Positions 25,345-32,470 of a stretch of 34,787 nucleotides of DNA are shown in pieces (the stretch's first letter is position 1; every line of letters starts with the position of its first letter). A model generated the notes under the pieces. It made no database searches, was not told the DNA's origin, and was given only the letters and a program-made list of their open reading frames with translations. The position numbers and the translations under genes are program-made. Source of the DNA: Westiellopsis prolifica IICB1 (GTDB lineage: Bacteria; Cyanobacteriota; Cyanobacteriia; Cyanobacteriales; Nostocaceae); contig NZ_NAPS01000001.1 in the NCBI RefSeq assembly GCF_004323185.1, forward strand, positions 680,127-714,913, in the 5' to 3' direction.

Positions 25345-25911
25345 TTAACTTCCATCAATGAGAATAGATAAAGCTTGACGAGCATATTTTGCTCCTGCTG
25401 GAGTTCCTTCAATTGTTGCCATCAGACTAGCACCACCAATTAATAGTAAGTATTGCTGAGAGAATGCTTCTGGATTACTAACTTCGGCTTCTGTTGCTAG
25501 TTTCATAATGTGAGTGCGGATCGCTTCACGTAACGATACAGAAATATAATGAGCGGGATGATTTGCATCAGCAATTTCTAGGACTGCATTAATAAATGGA
25601 CATCCGCGAAAATCTGGTTGAGCATACCACTCTTCCATCACATCAAAGGTTGCGAGTAGTTTTTCTTTAGGTGTTTTCCCTCGCTCCTCAACAGACTTTT
25701 GAAACCACTGCAACCACTGCTTTTCGCGATCGCGCATTACCTCTAATATAAGTTGCTCTTTTGAAGGAAAATATTTATAAAACGTCCGTTTGGCGACGTC
25801 GGAAGCAGCGATTACCTCATTAATCCCGACGTGCTGAATCCCCTTTTGGTAAAAAAGCTGGGAAGCAGTTTCGAGAATGCGATCGTAGATTTTATTAGTT
25901 TCTGGTGCCAT
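25345..25911 (-). CDS. TetR/AcrR family transcriptional regulator
   Basis: This 188-aa one-domain repressor has the N-terminal HTH spanning ~residues 8-55: RILETASQLFYQKGIQHVGI, NEVIAASDVAKRTFYKYFPS, KEQLILEVM. This is a textbook TetR pattern, with the recognition helix at VAKRTFYKYF. The remaining helical domain would bind a ligand and contains Cys107-type CPFINAVLEIAD. The gene is divergent from the carboxymuconolactone-decarboxylase-like gene. A 20-bp perfect palindrome (25925-25944) lies 13 bp before its ATG, so it probably represses itself and the neighbour. The ligand is unknown; an AhpD-like neighbour suggests an electrophile or oxidant signal (inference). Confidence 0.92.
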   Translation of the reverse strand: MAPETNKIYDRILETASQLFYQKGIQHVGINEVIAASDVAKRTFYKYFPSKEQLILEVMRDREKQWLQWFQKSVEERGKTPKEKLLATFDVMEEWYAQPDFRGCPFINAVLEIADANHPAHYISVSLREAIRTHIMKLATEAEVSNPEAFSQQYLLLIGGASLMATIEGTPAGAKYARQALSILIDGS

Positions 25912-25924
25912 AGATAGATCATTT

Positions 25925-25944
25925 AGTAGACAATATTGTCTACT
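25925..25944. promoter_or_regulatory. Predicted TetR operator, 20-bp perfect palindrome
   Basis: AGTAGACAATATTGTCTACT is identical to its reverse complement. It lies 13 bp upstream of the TetR start codon and 107 bp upstream of the divergent gene. TetR repressors usually bind such palindromes in divergent promoters. Confidence 0.8.
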
Positions 25945-26051
25945 TAGGATACTCTACTCAAAGTGACAAGTGTGTAATTAGCATTTTTGACAGGGTTTTT
26001 ACCCTTCGACAGGCAACGTCGATAGTACCAATACTTAAAACATACAGCACA

Positions 26052-26606
26052 ATGGAATTCACTATTTATACTCTCGAAACAGCACCAAGAGAATCTCAAG
26101 AAGCTCTGCACCATGTTAAGGAAACATTTGGCTTCATTCCCAACCTAGAGGGTATCTCTGCTGAAGCACCTGCACTTTTGCAGGGTGGTATGGCTCTATG
26201 GGATATTTTCAGCACAACCAGCTTTAGTCCAATCGAGCAGCAAGTAGTCTACCTGGCAGCAAATTATGAAAATGACTGTCACTACTGTATGGCAGCACAC
26301 TCAGGCTTGGCAAAAACGGTTGGGATGTCCACCAAAGATATAGACGCTATGCGAAATGGTGAACCCCTGCAAGATCCAAAACTCCAATCACTCCGGGAAT
26401 TTACTCAGCGAATGGTACAAACTCGTGGTTGGGTATCTGACGAAGAAATCGAAACATTTATGAAAGCTGGTTACACAAAGCAGCAGGTTCTGGAGGTAAT
26501 TCTCGGTATCGCTGTGAAAGTTATTCACAATTATACCAATCACATTGCTCAAACGCCACTTGATAAAGAGTTTAAACCTCATGCTTGGTCAAAACCTAGC
26601 GTGTAA
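26052..26606 (+). CDS. Carboxymuconolactone decarboxylase / AhpD-like family protein
   Basis: This 184-aa, all-helical protein of the AhpD/CMD superfamily has the redox centre NDCHYCMAAHSGLAK with Cys76, Cys79 and His83, matching the E/N-x-C-x-x-C-x-x-x-H pattern of alkylhydroperoxidase-D-like proteins. The second conserved helix is VLEVILGIAVKVIHNYTNHIA (~150). Length fits the family. The intact Cys pair points to a thiol peroxidase or disulfide reductase role, more than decarboxylation. It is divergent from the TetR gene and shares its operator region, so it is the likely regulated target. No Shine-Dalgarno sequence is obvious before the ATG. A hairpin follows 37 bp after the stop. Confidence 0.9.
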   Translation: MEFTIYTLETAPRESQEALHHVKETFGFIPNLEGISAEAPALLQGGMALWDIFSTTSFSPIEQQVVYLAANYENDCHYCMAAHSGLAKTVGMSTKDIDAMRNGEPLQDPKLQSLREFTQRMVQTRGWVSDEEIETFMKAGYTKQQVLEVILGIAVKVIHNYTNHIAQTPLDKEFKPHAWSKPSV

Positions 26607-26643
26607 AACAGCATCACAGTCTCGTTAAGTATGAACCAACAAT

Positions 26644-26673
26644 CCCCCCGCCTTTAGGCAGGAGGGGAGTGTC
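26644..26673. terminator. GC-rich hairpin between convergent genes (possible IS200/IS605 end relic)
   Basis: CCCCCCGCCT pairs with AGGCAGGAGGGG around TT, with two single-base bulges, followed by AGTGTCAAC. It separates two convergent stop codons (26606 and 26676) and could terminate both. The order imperfect hairpin, GGGGA, TGTCAA also resembles the right end of IS200/IS605-type elements; no transposase or TnpB is present. Confidence 0.5.
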
Positions 26674-26675
26674 AA

Positions 26676-27554
26676 CTAAGCTTGCTTTAACTCGTTGGAT
26701 GAGGCTGATTCTGTTTTTTCTAATTCTACCTTCTCTGATTTTGGCTCACTTGTTTGTTGTTGCACTTGGTTAAGATGAATGTTATTTACTTGAATAATAA
26801 AGTATTCCAGTGCCTGACTTGCTTTTTGTTGCTGTTGTAATTCATCAGACACATCATAGCAACGATAAGGTGGAGTCACTCCTAGTATAAATTTCTCTTG
26901 TTCAGCCTCTAACAATTCAACAGCTGTATTCGCAGAAATTGAGTTTTCTTGGAAAGGAAAAGAGGTGACTATACTAGCAACAATAGAAGCAAGGGCTGGG
27001 CAGAGTACTGGAAGCCACTTGAGCCAAGCTTGTCCTGCTTCTAACTTATCTACCAGAACTAAGATTGGTGTAACTCCTGATAAAATGACTGTTCCAATTT
27101 GCAAAGTATAATAAAGATTTCTCGATACATTGCGAATTCTTTTGTAATCATCAATCAAGTCTTGACTGTATTGTAAAGCCTTTCTTCTTGTTAAAGTAAG
27201 TGTATTTTGATTCCAAGAATTATGATTATTTAAGAGATAAGTATATATTTCAGCTTTCCTGGTAATATCAGACAGATTTGCAGAGTTTTTAGAGTTTTGA
27301 AAAAGTTGTCTATTGATCAGTAACAAGAAAAACAAAATAATTAGAGAAACTGCTCCTGCACTGACGATGGTTTTATCGTTTTGGAAAAAAATAACCAAGA
27401 TACCAGATGAGAAAAAACCTGCAAGTAGTAAGTACTCAATTACCTTAAAGGTAAACACTTTTTTTTGACTTGATGAAGAGGAGTAATCATCAATTCTGTC
27501 AGAATATAAACTCTGGTTTTTCTGCTCAAGATTAGTTAATTCAGAAGTAGTCAT
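26676..27554 (-). CDS. DUF4231/SLATT-like membrane protein
   Basis: This 292-aa protein has two hydrophobic pairs: ~38-60 and ~64-84, then ~150-172 and ~180-200. The second pair, preceded by YSQDLIDDYKRIRNVSRNLYYTLQIG and followed by FPFQENSISANTAVELLEAEQEKFILG, looks like the DUF4231/SLATT two-helix module. SLATT proteins are predicted membrane effectors in some nucleotide-signalling defence systems. No cGAS/SMODS cyclase, reverse transcriptase or other defence partner lies nearby, so a defence role is not supported here. The C-terminal ~35 residues are charged and low-complexity (EPKSEKVELEKTE). It is convergent with the AhpD-like gene. Family call is moderate. Confidence 0.65.
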   Translation of the reverse strand: MTTSELTNLEQKNQSLYSDRIDDYSSSSSQKKVFTFKVIEYLLLAGFFSSGILVIFFQNDKTIVSAGAVSLIILFFLLLINRQLFQNSKNSANLSDITRKAEIYTYLLNNHNSWNQNTLTLTRRKALQYSQDLIDDYKRIRNVSRNLYYTLQIGTVILSGVTPILVLVDKLEAGQAWLKWLPVLCPALASIVASIVTSFPFQENSISANTAVELLEAEQEKFILGVTPPYRCYDVSDELQQQQKASQALEYFIIQVNNIHLNQVQQQTSEPKSEKVELEKTESASSNELKQA

Positions 27555-27625
27555 TTATTCTTAGCTCAATTACTTACAACTTAAATCTGATAAATTGCAA
27601 TTCACCTAATCATTTGTACTCTATA

Positions 27626-27656
27626 AGGTGAGTAAAATGATTACTTTTACTCACCT
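27626..27656. promoter_or_regulatory. Perfect 12-bp inverted repeat upstream of the DUF4231-like gene
   Basis: The two arms are exact inverted copies with a 7-nt loop (TGATTAC), 72-102 bp before the minus-strand start at 27554. It could be a regulator site or a leader hairpin. No regulator is known. Confidence 0.5.
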
Positions 27657-28038
27657 ATGGAATAGTTCATTTGATAATCACTTATGCAAAGCTCTATGAA
27701 ATTAAGGTTTCAAAGTCAGCAACTAAGCTTTAAATAACCATGTTAAAGTCACTTTTCAAATAATCTCAAATTTATTCACAATATGCAATGACAGATAAGA
27801 CAGTTAAGAAGACAGTTAAGACACTTAAGACATTTAAGAGAATATTATACCTCTTGCAAAAGTCGAATTGACCCCCTCAATCTTCCCCTTCACGGAGGGA
27901 AGATTTAGTTCCCTCCCCATTTACCAGGAGGTTTAGGGTAGTGTATGACAACAACTTTGTTACCAAATTTTGAGTAAAATTAAGTAAGTCAGCAGAAATC
28001 AACCTAACTTTGTTACGGAAAGTAAACAACCCCAAAAA

Positions 28039-28068
28039 GTACAGACGGGATGTTCCTTGCGTCTCTAC
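28039..28068. repeat. Decayed GAGACG-family palindrome
   Basis: GTACAGACG...GCGTCTCTAC keeps the conserved arms but has a mismatched interior (GGATGTTCCTT). It is flanked by the same CATTGGT-type low-complexity DNA, on the opposite strand, as the copy at 34400. Confidence 0.6.
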
Positions 28069-28251
28069 CAATAACCAATGAGAAATGAAAAATGACAAAT
28101 GGCGATCGCACAGTATCATTATTATATATTCCTAGTAGATGATACCAAGCTAAATACTTAAATTTAATTTGCTGTATCGGTAATTAGTAATGAACCTATT
28201 AAAAATTAAATACCAGCAAAATTATTAAACAAACGAGTAGAGGATAAACAA

Positions 28252-29193
28252 ATGAAATTTGGGATAGATAGCGGACATAATTGTCCACCAGACACGGGTG
28301 CGAGAGGAATTAAAATTGAGGATAATCTAACTTTAGATGTAGGTAACAGAGTTATATCTAAGTTAAAAGCTTTAGGGCATCAAGTTGTAGTCTGTAAACC
28401 AGACAGAGCTTCAACAGTGGGGGAATCCCTGAGGAAGAGATGTGATATAGCAAATGCTAATAAAGTAGACCTTCTCGTATCCATTCATTTTAATGCCTTT
28501 AATCGCCAAGCCAATGGTACAGAAGTATTTGCAGTTAGCGATACAGGCAGAAAATTTGCCAAACCAGTATTAGATGAAATCGTAAAATTAGGCTTTTTTA
28601 ATCGCGGCGTCAAAAATGGTAGTCACCTTTTTGTCCTGAGAAATACCAATATGGTTGCAATTTTAATAGAATGTTGCTTTATAGATTCACAAAAAGACAT
28701 GAATCTGTATAATCCAGAGGCAATGGCGAATGCGATCGTCAAAGGTTTAACTGGTCAATTACCTACTACTCCTGTGACTCACGTAGTCGATGAAGAAGAA
28801 AATCCAGACACAACTATTAAAAGATTGCAACAAGCTTTAAATCGACTCAAGATCACTGATAAAAATGGTAGATCTTTGTTAGAAGATGGTTTCAATGGTG
28901 CTGCAACAAAATCAGCTATCGAAAAATTTCAGAATATTGTTGGTATTCAACAAACAGGAATACTTGGAGAAACTACTTGGAACGCAATTAATCAAATTTT
29001 AGCGAAACGAGTTATTAGATTAAATCATGCAGGTGGTGTAGTTGTTAGATACTTACAATTCCGCTTAGGTGTAGAAATTGACGGTGTTTATGGACCACAA
29101 ACAGAAGCAGCAATGAAGAGATTTCAGCAGCAAAATGGTTTAACGTCTGATGGGATTATTGGTCCGATTACTTGGCAAAAATTAATTGGTTAA
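28252..29193 (+). CDS. N-acetylmuramoyl-L-alanine amidase (amidase_3) with two peptidoglycan-binding domains
   Basis: This 313-aa zinc amidase would cleave the bond between MurNAc and L-Ala. The catalytic domain (residues 1-~172) begins MKFGIDSGHN (His9 zinc ligand), with the second ligand probably Glu23 (KIEDN). VDLLVSIHFNAF gives His79, and AILIECCFID (~142) supplies the catalytic Glu. Two PG_binding_1 repeats follow: ~183-243 (DGFNGAATKSAIEKFQ, GILGETTW) and ~250-313 (EIDGVYGPQTEAAMKRFQQ, DGIIGPITWQKL). There is no signal peptide, so export needs lysis, a special secretion route or an unrecognised start; AGAGGA precedes this ATG well. It is followed by a second hydrolase gene, probably in one operon. 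Confidence 0.92.
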   Translation: MKFGIDSGHNCPPDTGARGIKIEDNLTLDVGNRVISKLKALGHQVVVCKPDRASTVGESLRKRCDIANANKVDLLVSIHFNAFNRQANGTEVFAVSDTGRKFAKPVLDEIVKLGFFNRGVKNGSHLFVLRNTNMVAILIECCFIDSQKDMNLYNPEAMANAIVKGLTGQLPTTPVTHVVDEEENPDTTIKRLQQALNRLKITDKNGRSLLEDGFNGAATKSAIEKFQNIVGIQQTGILGETTWNAINQILAKRVIRLNHAGGVVVRYLQFRLGVEIDGVYGPQTEAAMKRFQQQNGLTSDGIIGPITWQKLIG

Positions 29194-29199
29194 TAGATG

Positions 29200-29256
29200 T
29201 TGTTTGTTGTTGGTTGTTTGTTAGTTGGAAAAATCAACAACCAACGAGCAACAATT
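29200..29256. repeat. Low-complexity inverted repeat between the two hydrolase genes
   Basis: GTTGGTTGTT (29209-29218) pairs exactly with AACAACCAAC (29236-29245) across a 17-nt loop. The pairing extends imperfectly on both sides (TTGTT.../...AACAA). It may be a hairpin that tunes expression of the downstream gene, or simple repeat expansion. Confidence 0.55.
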
Positions 29257-29282
29257 AACAAAGAACATTTAAGGTAAATTTT

Positions 29283-30362
29283 ATGGCTTTTAATATCACT
29301 GTACTAAAATTACCAGTTCTCAGACTTGGTTCTAATGGAATCTATGTGAGTGCTTGGCAAAGTTTTTTGAAAGAAGCTGAATATCCGATTCAAATTGTTG
29401 ATGGAGACTTTGGTCAAGGAACTGACCAAGCTACTCGTCTTTATCAACAAAGAAATAATTTACAAGCCGATGGAATTGTTGGTAATGGCACATATAGTAA
29501 AGCTGCTACTCAAGGTTTTATTGCTAAGATACCTAACCTGTCAGCTAATACATTGTTGAGTTATCTCGGTTTTGGTGAGATAGAAGTTAAGGATTTACAA
29601 AAGTGTTTGAATCAGATAGCACAACTCAATCCTTCATTAACAATAGATGGAGATTTTGGTAATACCAGTGTTAAAGGTTTAGCTGAAGCATATAAAAAAA
29701 GGGATGTACGTCTACGTGGTGAATTAGAGCAAGCTTTGAGTAATGCAACTAAGCAAAAATTGGGGACAGATTTTACTCAAGCAATGGATATATTTAATGC
29801 TTATGCAAAAGTACAAAGATTTCGTCTCAGTGGCGCTCATTGGATTGAGTATTTTCCTACAAGTAAGTTAATTGCTGATTTAGCTTCTCCATTTCGTCAA
29901 AAAGTCGAAGCATTTCAAAAAGCTTTAGTTGATGCTGGTTGTCAGGTGATTGTTACTGCTACCCATCGTCCCAAAGAACGTGCTTACTTGATGCATTATT
30001 CTGCAAGAATTAATCGCCAAGAAATTTCTCCTCAATATGTACCAGCAATGAGTGGAGTTGATATTGAATGGGTGCATTATACGAATGTAGGATCACTGCA
30101 AGCTGCTAAAGATATGTTAGAAGCTTATGGTGTTGGTGGTAATCCTGTATCTTTAAATTCTCGCCATATTCAAAGATTAGCAATTGATTGGAATGTAACC
30201 TGGGATGGCAAGATTAATATTCAGGATAAAAACGGGAGAGTGGTTAGCATTGGTGAACCGTGTAATGCTGCTTTGAATAAAAATTTATGGAAGGTGGGCG
30301 AATCTTACGGTGTATATAAATTGAGTAATGACCCTCCTCATTGGTCAGTGGATGGTTATTAA
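29283..30362 (+). CDS. Peptidoglycan-binding protein with C-terminal M15-like peptidase domain
   Basis: This is a 359-aa protein. The N-terminal PG_binding_1 domain (~10-75) contains VDGDFGQGTDQATRLYQQ and ADGIVGNGTYSKA. A second, weaker one lies at ~90-140 (IDGDFGNTSVKGLAEAYKK). The C-terminal ~190 residues look like an M15/VanY-type D,D- or L,D-peptidase: ATHRPKERAYLMHYSARI (~222), then SRHIQRLAID with His295 and Asp302, and PPHWSVDGY with His353 at the end, which would make the zinc site. The C-terminus is complete. No signal peptide is seen. The two-gene pairing with an amidase resembles a lytic module, but no holin or phage gene is nearby. Substrate bond is unproven. Confidence 0.82.
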   Translation: MAFNITVLKLPVLRLGSNGIYVSAWQSFLKEAEYPIQIVDGDFGQGTDQATRLYQQRNNLQADGIVGNGTYSKAATQGFIAKIPNLSANTLLSYLGFGEIEVKDLQKCLNQIAQLNPSLTIDGDFGNTSVKGLAEAYKKRDVRLRGELEQALSNATKQKLGTDFTQAMDIFNAYAKVQRFRLSGAHWIEYFPTSKLIADLASPFRQKVEAFQKALVDAGCQVIVTATHRPKERAYLMHYSARINRQEISPQYVPAMSGVDIEWVHYTNVGSLQAAKDMLEAYGVGGNPVSLNSRHIQRLAIDWNVTWDGKINIQDKNGRVVSIGEPCNAALNKNLWKVGESYGVYKLSNDPPHWSVDGY

Positions 30363-30434
30363 TAACGAAAGTGCAGTCTCATAAAAATCCTAAATCATAA
30401 GCCCTTTGGGCAGGCTGCGCCAACGTGAGAGGCG

Positions 30435-30467
30435 AGATCCCCGACTTCTTAGAGAAGTCGGAGATCT
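30435..30467. terminator. 33-bp hairpin repeat, copy 2 (between convergent genes)
   Basis: AGATCCCCGACTTCT pairs with AGAGAAGTCGGAGATCT. The interior differs from copies 1 and 3 but still pairs. It lies 72 bp after the M15-like gene and faces the cyanophycinase gene. Confidence 0.65.
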
Positions 30468-30565
30468 GAGATATCGAACTCAGGTTAAAACAAGAAAACT
30501 CAATAATCTATCAAATCAAATTAAAAAATAATGGTGGGTTAGGCTGAAGCCATAACGCACCCTAC

Positions 30566-30744
30566 TGGCGTGGCAAGGCTAAAATGATGCAATAAATCTC
30601 TTCTTCCTTCTCTGCGTTCTCTCTCTTGAAAAGCTTTGATCGCCGGAAACCGGCGCACCCTAACGGGAAGCCGCAAAGCGTCTACAAACTTTTCGCTGCT
30701 TCCTCTGCGGTTTATTAATGCACTATTTTAAGCTTGCCACGCCA
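30566..30744. mobile_element. MITE-like element with ~30-bp imperfect TIRs and a possible 4-bp target duplication
   Basis: The left end TGGCGTGGCAAGGCTAAAAT (30566 onward) and the reverse complement of the right end (TGGCGTGGCAAGCTTAAAAT, ending at 30744) match at about 25 of 30 positions. CTAC occurs immediately outside both ends (30562-30565 and 30745-30748), a candidate target-site duplication. The interior has another repeat scrap (GGGAAGCCGC...GCGTCTAC) and no ORF. Confidence 0.7.
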
Positions 30745-30770
30745 CTACACTATATATAAAACAAAAATTT

Positions 30771-31616
30771 TTATTGGGTATTTACTACTGGCTGTAATGG
30801 TACAGATTGACCATTAAAAATTGGTCTATGAGTTTTCAAATCAAATTTATATCCGTGTGGCAAAATATGAAGTCTGGCTCCACAAATTGCTAAAGCTTCA
30901 TCTCTCAATATTTCGTCAATATTGTTATGTATTACCTCTGATTCATCTACAATTGTTACAGACCCTTCTCCAATAACTTCAATTTGGCTGTCGGTAACAA
31001 CCATGGCGGTATTTTCATCAATACCAAATCCTAGTACAGCAGGCTGTTGCGCTAAAGCTGAGATTAACCTTCCTAAACGTCCTCTTTGAGAGAAATGTTG
31101 GTCAATTACTACCCCAGGTAGAAAAGCTAAACCGGGACCCATATCTACAATTTCGATACGAGGATTTGTTTCTGAATCACCTTCTACAATCATGACATCT
31201 GGCATGACCGCAGCTCCAGCACTTGTCCCTCCGACTACTATACCTTCAGAAAAGCGTTTGTGAATAGCTGCATCGATTTCAGTATCTTTAAGAATACTAG
31301 TAATCCTTGCTTGATCTCCGCCGGTAAAAAATACTCCTGTTGCTTTGCTAATTGCTTCCAAAGCAGTAGATGAAGAAGCATCATCACGGGTTTCTGTATC
31401 AATTATGCGAGCATCTTCTGCTCCCAGGCGCTCGAATACTCTTATATAATTTTCTCCTACTTCTCTAGGTAGTTCTGTCGCTGCTGTCATAATCACAATT
31501 CGCGCTTTAGTACTACCAGCACGACGCACAAACTCCCGGAGAATTTGACAGTCTCCCTCTTTATCTTCTGCTCCCCCAATAATCACCAACTGCCGTTTAG
31601 TTTGGCTATCTGACAT
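30771..31616 (-). CDS. cphB: Cyanophycinase
   Basis: This 281-aa serine-type exopeptidase of the S51 class degrades cyanophycin to beta-Asp-Arg dipeptides in the cytoplasm. GGTSAGAAVMPD holds the nucleophile Ser132. His174 (VIDQHFSQ) and Glu201 (GIDENTAMVV) fall exactly at the triad positions I recall for Synechocystis CphB. FFTGGDQARI (~97-106) forms the oxyanion/substrate side. Length matches the family (~270-290 aa). It shares an orientation with the 67-aa gene upstream and is divergent from cphA2. This arrangement resembles the second cyanophycin locus of N2-fixing filamentous species. The hairpin at 31711-31740 lies in its leader. Confidence 0.95.
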   Translation of the reverse strand: MSDSQTKRQLVIIGGAEDKEGDCQILREFVRRAGSTKARIVIMTAATELPREVGENYIRVFERLGAEDARIIDTETRDDASSSTALEAISKATGVFFTGGDQARITSILKDTEIDAAIHKRFSEGIVVGGTSAGAAVMPDVMIVEGDSETNPRIEIVDMGPGLAFLPGVVIDQHFSQRGRLGRLISALAQQPAVLGFGIDENTAMVVTDSQIEVIGEGSVTIVDESEVIHNNIDEILRDEALAICGARLHILPHGYKFDLKTHRPIFNGQSVPLQPVVNTQ

Positions 31617-31710
31617 AGAGCCTCCAAGTATGGATTTGTATCACAAAACGAGCCAATAATTACTAATTTTTGAAATCAATTAATAATTATTTATGTTGAA
31701 TCGGTCAATA

Positions 31711-31740
31711 ATACTCCCGCACTGGAGAATACGGGAGTAT
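31711..31740. promoter_or_regulatory. Hairpin between the 67-aa gene and cyanophycinase
   Basis: ATACTCCCG (31711-31719) and CGGGAGTAT (31732-31740) are exact inverted copies with a 12-nt loop. On the minus strand it lies after the 67-aa gene and 95 bp before the cphB start. It could stabilise, attenuate or terminate the upstream transcript; no U-tract follows. Confidence 0.55.
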
Positions 31741-31807
31741 ATTGGTTCAGAACTGAGTAATTTGATAATTTAATACAGTTTTCTCAGCTATTCTTTGAAC
31801 AAAAAAT

Positions 31808-32011
31808 CTAATTTACTTGGTTGTTAAACAGCAGATTTACTAGAAAAGTGTGTGCTTCTTCCAATGGTAAATGTCTTGGTTTTCCTTGGAAGACTATTTG
31901 ATATTCGTTAACATCTGGCCCATCTCCAAAGCCAGAAATTAACTTACGATGAAAAGCTTCCTCAGCTAGATAGTGAACTTCTTTTCTGAGAGCAGCTTTG
32001 GTGACATTCAT
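31808..32011 (-). CDS. Small protein of unknown function in the cyanophycin locus (67 aa)
   Basis: Not recognised. The product is soluble, with a helical N-terminus (VTKAALRKEVHYLAEEAFHR), a central Gly/Asp turn (SGFGDGPDVNEY), a short strand pair (YQIVFQGKPRHLPL) and a C-terminal helix (EEAHTFLVNLLF). It has no Cys, membrane segment or nucleic-acid motif. The frame has a normal ATG with a purine-rich leader (TAGGAGACAG on the coding strand), and the composition is balanced, so it is likely real. Its place between cphB and cphA2 suggests a role linked to cyanophycin turnover, but this is guilt by association only. Confidence 0.7.
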   Translation of the reverse strand: MNVTKAALRKEVHYLAEEAFHRKLISGFGDGPDVNEYQIVFQGKPRHLPLEEAHTFLVNLLFNNQVN

Positions 32012-32470
32012 GATTCTGCTGTCTCCTAAGTTTTTTGATTTTACTTGTTCATTTATTATTTATATGTATTTGAGGATCATATTTCACCCTTCAAAGGTTA
32101 TAAATATTTGGGTATATAAAATAATTTAATTTTTGGGTGGTGGTTGGTTTGTTGGTTTGCTTCCTTGTCCCCCTTATCCCCTGACTCTCAACTTTTATAC
32201 CCTGGGGTAGCTCAAAATTTTTCTCAATAGGGTTACACTGATGCCTGGATACACAATAACTTTGACAAATTGATTCAGCAGCAATTAGCCGTGAAATAAA
32301 TTTCCGGCTTAAAGCTTAAACCCATTAAAATGGGTTAAAACCTGAGCCAGTCGGGTTTTAACTGACTTTAGCTTTAAGCGCAAATTTGGATTTAGGGTTA
32401 GGTGCAAGCTATAAGGTAAACGCAAATTAGCATCCAGACACCAGAGTGTTTCGTCAAAGGTATATAGCCA
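32012..32470. other. Divergent promoter region upstream of cphA2 with a nested hairpin
   Basis: This is a 459-bp spacer without a gene; an 80-aa minus-strand frame over 32309-32551 overlaps cphA2 and is rejected. It contains a TTGGTTTGTTGGTTTG low-complexity stretch (~32144-32160), a C-rich stretch (32161-32185), the nested hairpin at 32307-32379, and AAAGG (~32456-32460) ahead of the cphA2 ATG. Confidence 0.55.
32307..32379. repeat. Nested palindrome in the cphA2 leader
   Basis: The outer arms GCTTAAAGCT (32307-32316) and AGCTTTAAGC (32370-32379) are exact inverted copies. Inside, AAACCCATT/AATGGGTT and AAAACC/GGGTTTT form two further stems. It looks like a compact three-stem element 90 bp before the cphA2 start; it may be a dispersed repeat or a leader RNA structure. 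Confidence 0.6.

Larger units (their letters stand above)
27555..28251. other. 697-bp intergenic region with several hairpins and a 9-bp repeat
   Basis: A perfect 12-bp inverted repeat, AGGTGAGTAAAA/TTTTACTCACCT (27626-27637 and 27645-27656), sits in the upstream region of the DUF4231-like gene. A 9-bp quasi-tandem repeat (AGACAGTTA, AGACACTTA, AGACATTTA) runs from 27798 to 27836. A perfect 8-bp hairpin, GGAGGGAA/TTCCCTCC, lies at 27894-27916. A decayed GAGACG-family palindrome is at 28039-28068. An 80-aa minus-strand frame across 27877-28119 covers these repeats and is not credible. The ribosome site AGAGGA precedes the amidase ATG by 8 nt. Confidence 0.6.
30363..30770. other. Repeat-filled gap between convergent genes (408 bp)
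   Basis: No gene is present. In order the gap contains a scrap of dispersed repeat (30404-30430, AAGCCCTTTGGGC...), the 33-bp hairpin (30435-30467), a GGTGGGTTAGGC/GCCATAACGCACC hairpin (30532-30560) and a MITE-like element (30566-30744). Confidence 0.7.

Noticed and set aside
26676-27554. CBASS-like or other anti-phage system built around the SLATT-like gene
   Set aside because: No cyclase, sensor, reverse transcriptase or other defence component is adjacent; neighbours are an AhpD-like protein and cell-wall hydrolases.
27877-28119. 80-aa minus-strand open frame
   Set aside because: It spans a decayed dispersed palindrome and a hairpin, shows no protein motif, and lacks a ribosome site.
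28252-30362. Prophage lysis cassette
   Set aside because: Two hydrolases are present, but no holin, terminase, capsid, tail or integrase gene lies within the window. The module is reported as a finding without calling a prophage.
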